Below, piece by piece: positions 1-8,512 of a DNA stretch of 37,262 nt. The position numbers and the translations under genes were made by a program. The first letter of the stretch is position 1, and every line of letters starts with the position of its first letter. This DNA comes from Faecalicatena contorta (GTDB lineage: Bacteria; Bacillota; Clostridia; Lachnospirales; Lachnospiraceae): contig NZ_QGDS01000026.1 of NCBI RefSeq assembly GCF_003149105.1, positions 1-37,262 of the forward strand. The letters are read 5' to 3'. The notes under the pieces were generated by a model that did not search any database, was not told where the DNA came from, and was given only the letters and a program-made list of their open reading frames with translations.

Positions 1-147
1 CATATCAAACAACTTGAAGATGAACTTCTAAAATTAAAAATAGAGAATGCTTATTTAAAAGAATTGAGGAGGTTGCGTTTAGAGGAGGAAACTCTTCTGA
101 AAAAACAGCGAGAATCATCCACAGCCTCCGAAGAGACTTCAAATTGA
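1..147 (+). CDS. IS3-family transposase OrfA, C-terminal fragment
   Basis: Frame 1 is open from the first base of the window to a TGA at 145-147. It encodes about 48 residues: a heptad-rich coiled coil (IKQLEDELLKLKIENAYLKE) followed by a polar tail. IS3 OrfA proteins carry an N-terminal helix-turn-helix for end recognition and a C-terminal leucine zipper for oligomerisation; only the zipper and tail are visible here, because the 5' part lies outside the window. It overlaps the OrfB frame, as usual for IS3 elements expressed by frameshifting. Confidence 0.8.
   Translation, partial: HIKQLEDELLKLKIENAYLKELRRLRLEEETLLKKQRESSTASEETSN
99..108 (+). promoter_or_regulatory. Candidate -1 programmed frameshift site (OrfA to OrfB)
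   Basis: A run of six A (100-105) sits in frame 1 as AAA-AAA-CAG. The -1 frame is open from here through position 144 into OrfB and reads KTARIIHSLRRDFKL, typical of the start of the OrfB part of an IS3 OrfAB fusion. IS3 elements make active transposase by -1 slippage on such A-rich heptamers. No stimulatory hairpin was identified. Confidence 0.6.
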
Positions 148-989
148 CAGCTATTCTCGCAGTGATTGGATTCCCCAAATCAACATACATGTACTGGCAA
201 AAAAGATTGGAAAGAGAAAATCCCAACCAGGAACTCGAAGAAAAAATACAGAAAATTCATTCAACCCATAAAGACTTTGGATACAGACGTATGTTGGGTG
301 AACTTCGCAAACAAGGTTTCCTAGTGAATAAAAAGCGGGTTCAACGAATTATGCAGAGACTATCCATACAAGTAACTTCCTTTACTAGAAAAAGCCGTAA
401 ATACAGTTCCTACAAAGGTAGAGTTGGTAAAGTGGCACTAAATAGACTACGGAGACGTTTTGATACTAAAATACCACATCAAAAAATCACAACCGATACC
501 ACTGAATTTAAGTATTATGATGTAGATTCTAAGGGACGTATGATAATCAAAAAATTATACCTAGATCCGTTTATGGATTTGTGTAATAGAGAAATTCTAA
601 GCTATGGAGTATCACCTACACCATCTGCCAAAAACATAATAGATGCTCTGAACACTGCAATCGAAATCACATCAGATTGTCCATATCGAAGAACCTTTCA
701 CTCGGATCAAGGCTGGGGTTACCAGATGAAAGCATATGTTCGTACCTTGCAAGAACATCGAATCTTTCAAAGTATGTCCAGAAAAGGAAATTGCCATGAT
801 AATTCAGTTATGGAAAATTTCTTTGGGATAATGAAACAGGAAATGTATTATGGCGAAGTGTATTACAGTTATGATGATCTCAATGAAGCAATAAATAACT
901 ACATAGAGTATTACAATAAACAACGAATAAAAGAAAAACTAGGATGGATGAGTCCCGTTGAATACAGACTCAGCCTTTTGGCAGCATAA
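144..989 (+). CDS. IS3-family transposase OrfB (DDE integrase core)
   Basis: This is the catalytic half of the IS3 transposase, which cuts and joins element ends in the nucleus-free cytoplasmic transpososome. The protein is 281 aa from a TTG, but the natural product is probably an OrfA-OrfB fusion entering this frame near position 100. An HTH_21-like segment (YRRMLGELRKQGF) is followed by the rve integrase core: first Asp in TTDTTEFKY, second in FHSDQGWGY, and Glu in NSVMENFFGIMKQE, giving an intact DDE triad. The C-terminal YIEYYNKQRIKEKLGWMSP is a family signature. No stop or frameshift interrupts it, so it may be functional if the rest of the element is intact. Codon usage is visibly more AT-rich than in the neighbouring pyrG. 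Confidence 0.92.
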   Translation: MTAILAVIGFPKSTYMYWQKRLERENPNQELEEKIQKIHSTHKDFGYRRMLGELRKQGFLVNKKRVQRIMQRLSIQVTSFTRKSRKYSSYKGRVGKVALNRLRRRFDTKIPHQKITTDTTEFKYYDVDSKGRMIIKKLYLDPFMDLCNREILSYGVSPTPSAKNIIDALNTAIEITSDCPYRRTFHSDQGWGYQMKAYVRTLQEHRIFQSMSRKGNCHDNSVMENFFGIMKQEMYYGEVYYSYDDLNEAINNYIEYYNKQRIKEKLGWMSPVEYRLSLLAA

Positions 990-997
990 AAGAAAAA

Positions 998-1022
998 TGC
1001 GAAGTGGAAAATCCACTTCGCA
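998..1022 (-). terminator. Intrinsic terminator inside the IS, oriented against incoming pyrG transcription
   Basis: A perfect 11-bp stem (998-1008 with 1012-1022, 3-nt loop) is followed on the minus strand by TTTTTCTTTT. On the plus strand no T tract follows, so it acts best on minus-strand transcripts, that is, those running out of pyrG into the element. Confidence 0.75.
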
Positions 1023-1092
1023 ATAAAGTCTAACTTTTAGGGGTCACATCATTTTCCGACAGTCCTTTTACATATAAATAATCTTCTGAGAT

Positions 1093-2706
1093 TTAATTTC
1101 CCCTATTTTTTGCTGCCGCGGATGCCTCTACAAATCCTTTAAACAATGGGTGCGGGCGGTTTGGCCTGGACTTTAGTTCGGGATGTGCCTGGGTAGCAAT
1201 AAACCAGGGGTGTTCAGGTATTTCTATCATTTCCACAATCCGTCCGTCAGGGGACAAGCCGGAGAGCATCATTCCATGTTCCTCCAGTGCTTCCCGGTAA
1301 TCATTGTTTACCTCATAACGGTGGCGGTGGCGTTCTTTGATTTCCTCCGTGCCATATAATTGATAAGCCTTTGACTCTCTTTTCAAAATACACGGATAAG
1401 AGCCGAGGCGCAGCGTTCCTCCAATATCCTCAATTCCAATCTGGTCAGGCATAATATGAATGACCGGATGAGTGGTATCTGGTTTTAATTCCATGCTGTG
1501 TGCGTCATTGTAACCGAGCACATCCTGTGCAAATTCCACAATAGAAAGCTGCATTCCAAGACACAGACCCAGGAATGGGATATGATTGATGCGGGAATAC
1601 CGGATTGCCTCAATTTTACCGCTTATACCTCTGTCACCAAAGCCCCCTGGGACAAGAATTCCGCTTACATCCTGGAAAATGTCGGCAGCGTTGTCGGAGG
1701 TGACAGTTTCTGCATCTATCCATTTAATATTCACTGTAGTATGGCTGTAGATACCGCCATGTTTTAAAGCCTCTACCACGCTGATATAGGCATCGTGAAG
1801 CTGGATATATTTTCCTACAAGAGCTACGGTCACTTCCTGGGTAGGTTGGCGCAGATTGTCCACCATTTCTGTCCAGTCTTTCAAATCCGGTTCAGGGCAT
1901 TCGAGGCGGAGACATTCGCACACAACCTGTGCCAGTTTTTCTTTCTCCATGGCAAGTGGCGCTTCATATAAATATTCAACATCCAAATTCTGAAGAACGT
2001 GGCTTGCAGGGATATTACAGAATAAAGAAATCTTATCCTTCATGCCCGTATCCAGAGGATACTCCGAGCGGCAGACGATAACATCCGGACGGATACCCAT
2101 TCCCTGAAGCTCTTTTACGCTTGCCTGGGTTGGCTTGGTCTTCATCTCCTGGGAGGCTTTCAGATAAGGAATCAACGTTACATGTATGAGAACTACATTT
2201 TCAGGACCTTTTTCATGCTGAAACTGACGGATGGATTCTAAAAAAGGCTGACTTTCAATATCACCGACAGTTCCGCCGACTTCTATGATAGCAATTTCCG
2301 TCCCTTCAGCAGCAGGATTGCGGTAAAATCTGCTTTTAATTTCATTTGTGATATGAGGAATAACCTGGACAGTTCCTCCGCCAAAATCACCACGGCGTTC
2401 TTTTTGCAGGACAGACCAGTAAATCTTACCTGTTGTGACATTCGAATTTTTTGTCAGATTTTCATCAATAAAGCGCTCATAATGTCCCAGGTCCAAGTCT
2501 GTTTCCGCTCCGTCATCAGTTACGAATACTTCACCGTGCTGTACCGGGTTCATAGTTCCTGGGTCGATGTTGATGTAGGGGTCAAATTTTTGCATTGTCA
2601 CAGTATATCCGCGTGCTTTCAGCAGACGTCCCAGTGACGCAGCAGTGATGCCCTTACCCAAACCAGAAACAACTCCACCAGTAACAAATACATATTTTAC
2701 TGCCAT
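1093..2706 (-). CDS. pyrG: CTP synthase
   Basis: CTP synthase converts UTP to CTP using ATP and glutamine, the last step of de novo pyrimidine nucleotide synthesis. The protein is 537 aa, normal for the family. The N-terminal amidoligase domain starts MAVKYVFVTGGVVSGLGKG with its P-loop. The C-terminal class I glutamine amidotransferase domain carries the nucleophile Cys382 in GLCLGMQ, with His508 and Glu510 in AHPELKSRP, so both half-reactions look intact. ATG at 2704-2706 is preceded by GAGGAGGATC, a strong ribosome binding site. It lies downstream of the DUF1846 gene on the same strand with about 150 bp between. Its own terminator is not evident before the IS; the terminator inside the IS end is the first one met. 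Confidence 0.98.
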   Translation of the reverse strand: MAVKYVFVTGGVVSGLGKGITAASLGRLLKARGYTVTMQKFDPYINIDPGTMNPVQHGEVFVTDDGAETDLDLGHYERFIDENLTKNSNVTTGKIYWSVLQKERRGDFGGGTVQVIPHITNEIKSRFYRNPAAEGTEIAIIEVGGTVGDIESQPFLESIRQFQHEKGPENVVLIHVTLIPYLKASQEMKTKPTQASVKELQGMGIRPDVIVCRSEYPLDTGMKDKISLFCNIPASHVLQNLDVEYLYEAPLAMEKEKLAQVVCECLRLECPEPDLKDWTEMVDNLRQPTQEVTVALVGKYIQLHDAYISVVEALKHGGIYSHTTVNIKWIDAETVTSDNAADIFQDVSGILVPGGFGDRGISGKIEAIRYSRINHIPFLGLCLGMQLSIVEFAQDVLGYNDAHSMELKPDTTHPVIHIMPDQIGIEDIGGTLRLGSYPCILKRESKAYQLYGTEEIKERHRHRYEVNNDYREALEEHGMMLSGLSPDGRIVEMIEIPEHPWFIATQAHPELKSRPNRPHPLFKGFVEASAAAKNRGN

Positions 2707-2728
2707 AAGATCCTCCTCTGTAATGAAT

Positions 2729-2789
2729 GTATACTTAAAAAATACTTAAAGAGTATACACCAATTACGACAAAAAATACAGTATTTTTT
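2729..2789 (-). promoter_or_regulatory. pyrG upstream region with two AT-rich dyads
   Basis: The first dyad pairs GTATACT (2729-2735) with AGTATAC (2752-2758) and encloses a 9-nt direct repeat ATACTTAAA (2731-2739 and 2742-2750). The second is AAAAAATAC-A-GTATTTTTT (2771-2789), a perfect 9+9 inverted repeat. On the minus strand TATACT at 2752-2757 could be a -10 box, but no good -35 lies 17 bp upstream. Pyrimidine-dependent leader control of pyrG is known in Firmicutes, but the GGGC-type initial sequence of the Bacillus mechanism is not seen, so function is unassigned. The second dyad may instead be a weak terminator for the DUF1846 gene. Confidence 0.35.
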
Positions 2790-2857
2790 TTGCTGAGGCG
2801 GGGAAAATTATTTACAAGTGTGCTGCAGCCTAACCAGACAGGATTATATTTAGAAAG

Positions 2858-4336
2858 CTAATGGTAAATATGGTCTGTTTCGTAAGCTGCCTCACAGGTA
2901 AGCTGTACCCCCAGTTTTTTGAAAATTTTAATATCTACATCCGAAAGCATGACGGAGGTATGGGCCTGGCAGCATTTCAGCTTAGGAAGCTGTTCCAGGG
3001 CCTTTCTTGCATCAGGATTGGCTGCCGCACTTGTAGAGAGGGCAATCAAAACCTCATCTGTATGCAGACGGGGGTTCTTGCTTTTTAAGTAATCTACTTT
3101 CAGCTTCTGGATTGGCTCAATAGATTCAGGGGAAATGACATGCAGTTCATGGTCAACGCCGGCCAGCTCTTTTAATACATTAAGCATCAGCGCGGCAGAA
3201 GCTCCCAGGAGATTGGTAGTCTTTCCGGTTATGATACGGCCATTATCCAGCTCCATTGCAGCAGCGGGAGCCTGGGTTTCCTGTGCCCGTTCCAGTGCTT
3301 TTCCGACTACCTTGCGGTCCTGCACAGCTACATTAGCCTGATTCATTAAAAGCTCAATAGTCTGAATTTCCTCCTCAGAGCCTGTCCCCTCTAACAAGCA
3401 GTTCAGAGCTGTAAAATATCTCCGGACTATTTCCTGGCGGGATGCCTCACGGCAGACTTCATCATCACAGATACAGTTTCCCGCCATGTTGACACCCATA
3501 TCAGTAGGTGATTTATAAGGGCTTTTCCCATATATTTTTTCAAAAATAGTGTTCAGCACAGGGAAGATTTCCACGTCCCGGTTATAGTTTACGGTTGTAA
3601 TCCCATATGCATCTAAATGGAAGGGGTCAATCATATTGACATCGTTTAAATCGGCAGTAGCAGCCTCATAAGCAAGATTGACCGGATGCTTCAGAGGCAG
3701 ATTCCAAATGGGAAATGTTTCAAATTTGGCATATCCTGCATGAATTCCACGTTTATGCTCATGATATAACTGAGAGAGACAGACCGCCATTTTACCGCTT
3801 CCGGGGCCGGGGGCAGTTATAATAACAAGAGGACGTGTTGTCTCAACATAATCATTTTTGCCGTAACCCTCGTCACTGATAATCAGAGGGATGTTGGAGG
3901 GATAGCCGTTGATATAGTAATGAATATAAACACGAATACCCAGGTTTTCCAAACGGTTTTTAAAAAGCAGGGCGCTTTCCTGCCCTGAATATTGGGTGAT
4001 AACAACACTGCCTACATACAGGCCGTTATCCCGGAAGGAATCCATAAGGCGGAGTACATCAGAATCGTAAGTAATTCCTAAATCCCCGCGAATTTTATTT
4101 TTTTCAATGTCCCGGGCATTGATAGTAATGACAATTTCTGCCTGGCTGCTGAGCTGTTTTAAAAGGCGGAGCTTGCTGTCGGGTTCAAAGCCGGGCAATA
4201 CCCTGGCTGCATGGTAATCATCAAATAGTTTTCCGCCAAATTCCAGATAAAGCTTATTGTCGAACTGGTCAATCCGGTGACGGATATGTTCTGACTGCAT
4301 AGTCAGATATTTTTCGTTATCAAATCCTATTTTCAT
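2858..4336 (-). CDS. DUF1846 (UPF0371) family protein
   Basis: This 492-aa protein matches the DUF1846 family common in Clostridia and Streptococci, from its MKIGFDNEKYL start through HIRHRIDQFDNKLYLEFGGK, the central APGPGSGKMAVCLSQLYHE (P-loop-like GPGSGK) and the AGNCICDDEVCREASRQEI segment. Its biochemical role is not established as far as I know. I chose ATG at 4334-4336 because AAGGAATG lies just upstream; an in-frame GTG 30 nt earlier would add ten polar residues not typical of the family. A promoter at 4373-4402 is back-to-back with the ftsH promoter. pyrG follows on the same strand. Confidence 0.88.
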   Translation of the reverse strand: MKIGFDNEKYLTMQSEHIRHRIDQFDNKLYLEFGGKLFDDYHAARVLPGFEPDSKLRLLKQLSSQAEIVITINARDIEKNKIRGDLGITYDSDVLRLMDSFRDNGLYVGSVVITQYSGQESALLFKNRLENLGIRVYIHYYINGYPSNIPLIISDEGYGKNDYVETTRPLVIITAPGPGSGKMAVCLSQLYHEHKRGIHAGYAKFETFPIWNLPLKHPVNLAYEAATADLNDVNMIDPFHLDAYGITTVNYNRDVEIFPVLNTIFEKIYGKSPYKSPTDMGVNMAGNCICDDEVCREASRQEIVRRYFTALNCLLEGTGSEEEIQTIELLMNQANVAVQDRKVVGKALERAQETQAPAAAMELDNGRIITGKTTNLLGASAALMLNVLKELAGVDHELHVISPESIEPIQKLKVDYLKSKNPRLHTDEVLIALSTSAAANPDARKALEQLPKLKCCQAHTSVMLSDVDIKIFKKLGVQLTCEAAYETDHIYH

Positions 4337-4372
4337 TTTCACATTCCTTCTCGAATCATTTTTCACTTACCC

Positions 4373-4402
4373 AGTATACTATAAAACGCCTTATGTTTAC
4401 AA
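4373..4402 (-). promoter_or_regulatory. Promoter for the DUF1846 gene
   Basis: On the minus strand, -35 TTGTAA (4397-4402) and -10 TATACT (4373-4378) are separated by 18 bp, about 37 nt upstream of the chosen start codon. Confidence 0.6.
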
Positions 4403-4421
4403 TATTTTCATAATCTTTTTA

Positions 4422-4450
4422 TTGATTTATGAGAAGCCTGTCCTTATAAT
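4422..4450 (+). promoter_or_regulatory. Promoter for ftsH
   Basis: -35 TTGATT (4422-4427), a 17-bp spacer and a perfect -10 TATAAT (4445-4450) lie 28 bp before the ftsH ATG, giving a short leader that contains only the AGGAGGA ribosome binding site (4467-4473). It is divergent from the DUF1846 promoter, with the two -35 boxes about 20 bp apart. Confidence 0.75.
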
Positions 4451-4478
4451 GGGGATAGTGGATTTTAGGAGGAGAAGA

Positions 4479-6473
4479 ATGGATAATCAGAACAATAGAA
4501 ATAACAACAATCCTAAAAACAACCGGCAGGGTTGGGGAATTATTCTTGTAACTACACTGCTGACCGTTTTTATAGTAATGGGATTATATTCATTAATGCA
4601 GGATAAGAACCCTGAAGAAATCAGTTATGATAAATTTCTTACAATGGTGGATAGCGGCGAGGTCAAAAAAGTTACCATTGATTCGACAAAGATTTATATT
4701 ACATTAACAGATGAGGCAAGAGCTGAGGAAAAGAAAGAAAAAGAGACAGAAAGAGAAAGCGCCTCTGATATTGTTGCCCAGTTTGAAGAGAAGACCTCAG
4801 ACCAGGAGCAGGCTCCGGATTATTACACAGGTGTGGTGAAAAACGATACTTTGTCGGACCAGCTGTATAAAGCTGGGGTAGAATATGAGCAGAAGATTCC
4901 GGACACGGCATCCTCTATGGTATTTGAGATATTTATTACAGTAGTTCTGCCTATACTTATGCTTGTTATTTTATTTAATTTCCTGATGAAACGTATGTCA
5001 AAGGGCGGCGGAATGATGGGAATCGGCAAAAGCAATGCAAAGGTTTACGTGGAGAAAGAGACTGGAGTTACCTTCCAGGATGTTGCAGGTCAGGATGAGG
5101 CTAAGGAATCCTTGCAGGAGGTAGTGGATTTTCTTCACAACCCGGGAAAATATACGGGTATCGGTGCCAAGTTGCCGAAGGGTGCGCTGTTGGTAGGACC
5201 TCCGGGTACAGGAAAAACCCTGCTTGCAAAGGCGGTGGCAGGAGAGGCGAAGGTACCGTTCTTTTCACTATCCGGTTCTGCTTTTGTGGAAATGTATGTA
5301 GGTGTGGGTGCATCCCGTGTCCGTGATTTGTTTAAGCAGGCACAGCAGATGGCTCCCTGTATTGTATTTATTGACGAGATTGACGCAATCGGTAAGAGCC
5401 GTGATACTGCTATGGGAGGCGGCAATGATGAGCGCGAGCAGACCTTGAATCAGCTTTTGGCTGAAATGGATGGGTTTGACACAAATAAAGGATTACTTTT
5501 ACTGGCGGCTACAAACCGTCCTGAGGTACTGGACCCGGCACTGCTGCGTCCCGGACGTTTTGACAGGCGGATTATTGTGGATAAACCGGATTTAAAGGGA
5601 CGTGTGGATGTCCTGAAGGTCCATGCCAAGGATGTAAAAATGGATGAGACTGTAGATTTGGAGGCGATTGCACTGGCAACCTCCGGAGCTGTAGGTTCAG
5701 ACCTCGCAAATATGATCAATGAAGCTGCCATCAATGCCGTAAAGAACGGAAGACAGGTTGTAGGCCAGAAGGATTTATTTGAAGCGGTAGAAGTGGTGCT
5801 GGTGGGTAAAGAGAAAAAAGACCGTATCATGAGTGAGGAAGAAAGAAGAATTGTATCTTACCATGAAGTAGGCCATGCACTGGTAAGCGCCCTTCAAAAA
5901 GATGCAGAACCGGTCCAGAAGATTACAATAGTGCCGAGAACTATGGGTGCCCTGGGATATGTGATGCAGACACCTGAGGAGGAAAAGTTCCTTAACACGA
6001 AAAAGGAACTGGAAGCTATGCTGACCGGAGCTTTGGCGGGACGTGCTGCCGAAGAACTTGTATTTGATACTGTAACCACCGGTGCATCCAATGATATAGA
6101 ACAGGCAACGAAAATCGCAAGGGCTATGATTACCCAGTATGGTATGTCTGAAAAGTTCGGCCTGATTGGGCTGGAATCTGTTCAGCACCGTTATCTGGAC
6201 GGTCGTCCGGTTATGAACTGCGGGGATACTACAGCAGCCCAGATTGACGGAGAAGTCATGGGTATGCTGAAGAAGGCATATGAAGAGGCGAAAAGGCTTT
6301 TGGCTGAAAATAGGGAGGCTCTGGATAAGATATCTGACTTCCTGATAGAAAAAGAAACAATAACAGGAAAAGAATTTATGAAAATCTTCCGGGAGGTAAA
6401 AGGGATTGCAGAACCGGAGGAAGGGGAAGAACCTAAAAAAGAAGTACGTATTTCAATGAAGCCGGTTGAATAA
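4479..6473 (+). CDS. ftsH: ATP-dependent membrane zinc metalloprotease FtsH
   Basis: FtsH is a membrane-anchored hexameric AAA+ protease that degrades misfolded and regulatory proteins. ATG at 4479 follows AGGAGGA with good spacing and gives 664 aa; reading further upstream would run into the promoter. An Asn-rich cytoplasmic N-terminus leads into a first membrane segment (about 19-38), an extracytoplasmic domain with an acidic Lys/Glu-rich stretch, and a second membrane segment (about 147-170). The AAA module has Walker A GPPGTGKT at 240-247, Walker B IVFIDEID and the arginine-bearing LRPGRFDRR. The zinc site HEVGH is at 462-466, with the third ligand region ATTGASNDIEQAT-like (here VTTGASNDIEQAT). 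All catalytic elements are intact. It is followed by a terminator and then uvrC. Confidence 0.97.
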   Translation: MDNQNNRNNNNPKNNRQGWGIILVTTLLTVFIVMGLYSLMQDKNPEEISYDKFLTMVDSGEVKKVTIDSTKIYITLTDEARAEEKKEKETERESASDIVAQFEEKTSDQEQAPDYYTGVVKNDTLSDQLYKAGVEYEQKIPDTASSMVFEIFITVVLPILMLVILFNFLMKRMSKGGGMMGIGKSNAKVYVEKETGVTFQDVAGQDEAKESLQEVVDFLHNPGKYTGIGAKLPKGALLVGPPGTGKTLLAKAVAGEAKVPFFSLSGSAFVEMYVGVGASRVRDLFKQAQQMAPCIVFIDEIDAIGKSRDTAMGGGNDEREQTLNQLLAEMDGFDTNKGLLLLAATNRPEVLDPALLRPGRFDRRIIVDKPDLKGRVDVLKVHAKDVKMDETVDLEAIALATSGAVGSDLANMINEAAINAVKNGRQVVGQKDLFEAVEVVLVGKEKKDRIMSEEERRIVSYHEVGHALVSALQKDAEPVQKITIVPRTMGALGYVMQTPEEEKFLNTKKELEAMLTGALAGRAAEELVFDTVTTGASNDIEQATKIARAMITQYGMSEKFGLIGLESVQHRYLDGRPVMNCGDTTAAQIDGEVMGMLKKAYEEAKRLLAENREALDKISDFLIEKETITGKEFMKIFREVKGIAEPEEGEEPKKEVRISMKPVE

Positions 6474-6485
6474 GCAGATATAAAG

Positions 6486-6514
6486 CAGCAGGGAAGAGGA
6501 GACCTTCCCTGCTG
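6486..6514 (+). terminator. Terminator after ftsH
   Basis: An 11-bp stem CAGCAGGGAAG/CTTCCCTGCTG with a 7-nt loop lies 13 bp beyond the ftsH stop. The following TTTGCGTT is only a short T tract, so termination may be partial. Confidence 0.65.
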
Positions 6515-6550
6515 TTTGCGTTCAGCAGTATCCTTTCTTATTAATTTCAC

Positions 6551-6579
6551 TTCACAAATACATTGGAAACATTTATAAT
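6551..6579 (+). promoter_or_regulatory. Promoter for uvrC, placed so that transcripts may start at the ATG
   Basis: -35 TTCACA (6551-6556), 17-bp spacer and -10 TATAAT (6574-6579). A start about 7 nt downstream falls on or next to the uvrC ATG at 6586. Confidence 0.65.
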
Positions 6580-6585
6580 AGAAAC

Positions 6586-8436
6586 ATGGACAATTATAAT
6601 TTTGATATTCAGGAAGAACTAAAAAAACTCCCCGGCAGACCCGGGGTTTATATTATGCACGATGAAAAGGATAATATCATTTATGTCGGCAAGGCAATCA
6701 GCCTGAAGAACAGGGTGCGCCAATATTTTCAGAGCAGCAGAAATAAGGGGGTTAAGATTGAACAGATGGTCACGCATATACGGCGGTTTGAGTATATTGT
6801 GACAGATTCAGAGCTGGAGGCGCTTGTTCTGGAATGTAATCTGATTAAGGAACACAGGCCCAAGTATAATACAATGTTGATGGATGATAAGGCTTATCCT
6901 TTTATTAAGGTTACTGTAAATGAGCCTTTTCCAAGAGTGATGCTGGCCAGGAAGATGCAAAAGGATAAGGCAAAGTATTTCGGGCCTTATACAAGCGGTC
7001 AGGCGGTCAGGGACACTATTGACTTGATACATAAGCTGTATCACGTGAGAAGCTGCAATCGGAACCTGCCAAGGGATATAGGAAAGGAAAGGCCCTGTTT
7101 GAATTACCATATCAAGCAATGTGAAGCCCCCTGTCAGGGATATATTTCTCAGGAGGAGTACGGGAAGGCAATTCAGGAGGTCATCCGCTTCCTGAACGGA
7201 AGCTTTGACGGCATCTTGAATGATCTGGAGAAGAAGATGAATGAGGCTTCGGAAGCCATGGAGTTTGAAAAGGCCATTGAGTACCGGGAGCTTTTGAATA
7301 GTGTGAAGAAGGTGTCCCAGAAGCAGAAGATTACGGACAGCAGCGGTGAGGACAGAGATATTTTGGCGGTAGCCTCCGAGGAGGAGGATGCTGTGGTACA
7401 GGTGTTTTTCATCCGTGGGGGCCGGCTGATCGGCCGGGATCACTTTTATCTGCGTATTTCCAAAGATGAGCAGGAGAGCGAGATTCTGGACAGTTTTATT
7501 AAACAGTATTATGCAGGAACTCCTTTTATTCCCGGAGAACTGATGCTTCCCCAGGAGCTGGAAGACATGCAGCTTCTGGAAGAATGGCTGAGTACAAAGC
7601 GGGGCGGAAGGGTTACGATTAAGGTTCCAAAGAAAGGATCGAAAGAAAAGCTGGTGGAACTGGCTGCCAACAATGCAGGGCTCGTACTGAGCAAGGATAA
7701 AGAAAGGCTGAAAAGGGAAGAAGGCAGAACTATTGGGGCCGTCAAGGAGATTGCAGGGCTCCTGGGACTGGACGACATCAGCAGGATGGAAGCTTTTGAT
7801 ATCTCAAATACGAATGGATTTGAGTCTGTCGGCTCTATGGTGGTATATGAAAGGGGCAGGCCAAAACGAAATGATTACCGGAAGTTTAAAATCAAAGGGA
7901 TTCAAGGGGCTGATGATTACGGCAGTATGCGTGAGGTCCTTACCAGGAGATTTACTCACGGGCTTCGTGAACGTGAGGAGAGTAAAGAACTGGGAGGGTT
8001 TACAATATTCCCGGACCTGATTCTTATGGATGGAGGTAAGGGGCAGGTAAATGTCGCTTTACAGGTTTTGGAAGAACTTCATCTGAATATTCCAGTATGC
8101 GGTATGGTGAAAGATGATTACCATAGGACCAGAGGGCTATATTATCATAATGAAGAAATTCCCATTGATAAATCTTCCGAAGCATTCCGGCTGGTTACAA
8201 GAATTCAGGATGAAGCTCACCGGTTTGCCATAGAATATCACAAGCAGCTCAGAGGAAAAGGACAGGTACATTCTATTTTGGATGATATTGATGGAATCGG
8301 ACCTGCGCGCCGCAAGGCACTCATGCGCCATTATATGAATCTGGATGCTATCAGGGCTGCATCTGTGGAAGAGCTTGCCAAAGTACCGTCGATGAATGAA
8401 AAAGCCGCAGAGGCAGTGTATAACTTCTTTCATTAG
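6586..8436 (+). CDS. uvrC: Excinuclease ABC subunit C
   Basis: UvrC makes the dual incisions 3' and 5' of a lesion in nucleotide excision repair after UvrAB loading. The 616-aa protein has the expected order: GIY-YIG nuclease domain (GVYIMHDEKDNIIYVGKA, about residues 20-95), Cys-containing linker (CLNYHIKQCEAPCQGYI), UVR helical hairpin (FEKAIEYRELL, about 225-240), RNase H-like 5' endonuclease domain (AFDISNTNGFESVGSMVVYE and LILMDGGKGQVN) and a C-terminal double helix-hairpin-helix (IDGIGPARRKALM). No Shine-Dalgarno sequence lies at the proper distance from the ATG, and no other in-frame start fits the family N-terminus. The gene therefore may be translated from a nearly leaderless transcript or from read-through out of ftsH. 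Confidence 0.97.
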   Translation: MDNYNFDIQEELKKLPGRPGVYIMHDEKDNIIYVGKAISLKNRVRQYFQSSRNKGVKIEQMVTHIRRFEYIVTDSELEALVLECNLIKEHRPKYNTMLMDDKAYPFIKVTVNEPFPRVMLARKMQKDKAKYFGPYTSGQAVRDTIDLIHKLYHVRSCNRNLPRDIGKERPCLNYHIKQCEAPCQGYISQEEYGKAIQEVIRFLNGSFDGILNDLEKKMNEASEAMEFEKAIEYRELLNSVKKVSQKQKITDSSGEDRDILAVASEEEDAVVQVFFIRGGRLIGRDHFYLRISKDEQESEILDSFIKQYYAGTPFIPGELMLPQELEDMQLLEEWLSTKRGGRVTIKVPKKGSKEKLVELAANNAGLVLSKDKERLKREEGRTIGAVKEIAGLLGLDDISRMEAFDISNTNGFESVGSMVVYERGRPKRNDYRKFKIKGIQGADDYGSMREVLTRRFTHGLREREESKELGGFTIFPDLILMDGGKGQVNVALQVLEELHLNIPVCGMVKDDYHRTRGLYYHNEEIPIDKSSEAFRLVTRIQDEAHRFAIEYHKQLRGKGQVHSILDDIDGIGPARRKALMRHYMNLDAIRAASVEELAKVPSMNEKAAEAVYNFFH

Positions 8437-8447
8437 CCTGGGATTTA

Positions 8448-8456
8448 TGATATAAT
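8448..8456 (+). promoter_or_regulatory. Extended -10 promoter for hprK
   Basis: TGATATAAT is a perfect extended -10 (TG-n-TATAAT) located 56 bp before the hprK ATG. The -35 region (TTTCAT at 8428-8433) is weak and overlaps the end of uvrC, consistent with reliance on the extended -10. Confidence 0.6.
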
Positions 8457-8512
8457 TTTACAAATGCTCTATTTGAATTTGCATATTGGAAAATTAGAAA
8501 AAGGAGAAAGCT

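Larger units (their letters stand above)
1..1046 (+). mobile_element. IS3-family insertion sequence, right-hand part (left end outside window)
   Basis: The segment holds the 3' end of an OrfA reading frame, a complete IS3-type OrfB in the -1 frame, and a right-end sequence. The probable right terminal inverted repeat is at 1028-1046 (gtctaacttttaggggtca); read from outside it starts TGACCCCTAAAAG, a form I associate with IS150-like IS3 elements. The exact outer boundary is uncertain: the next bases, to about 1060, could also belong to the element, and no target-site duplication can be tested because the left end is missing. The element lies about 46 bp beyond the pyrG stop codon, with its genes pointing towards the 3' end of pyrG. 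Confidence 0.85.
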
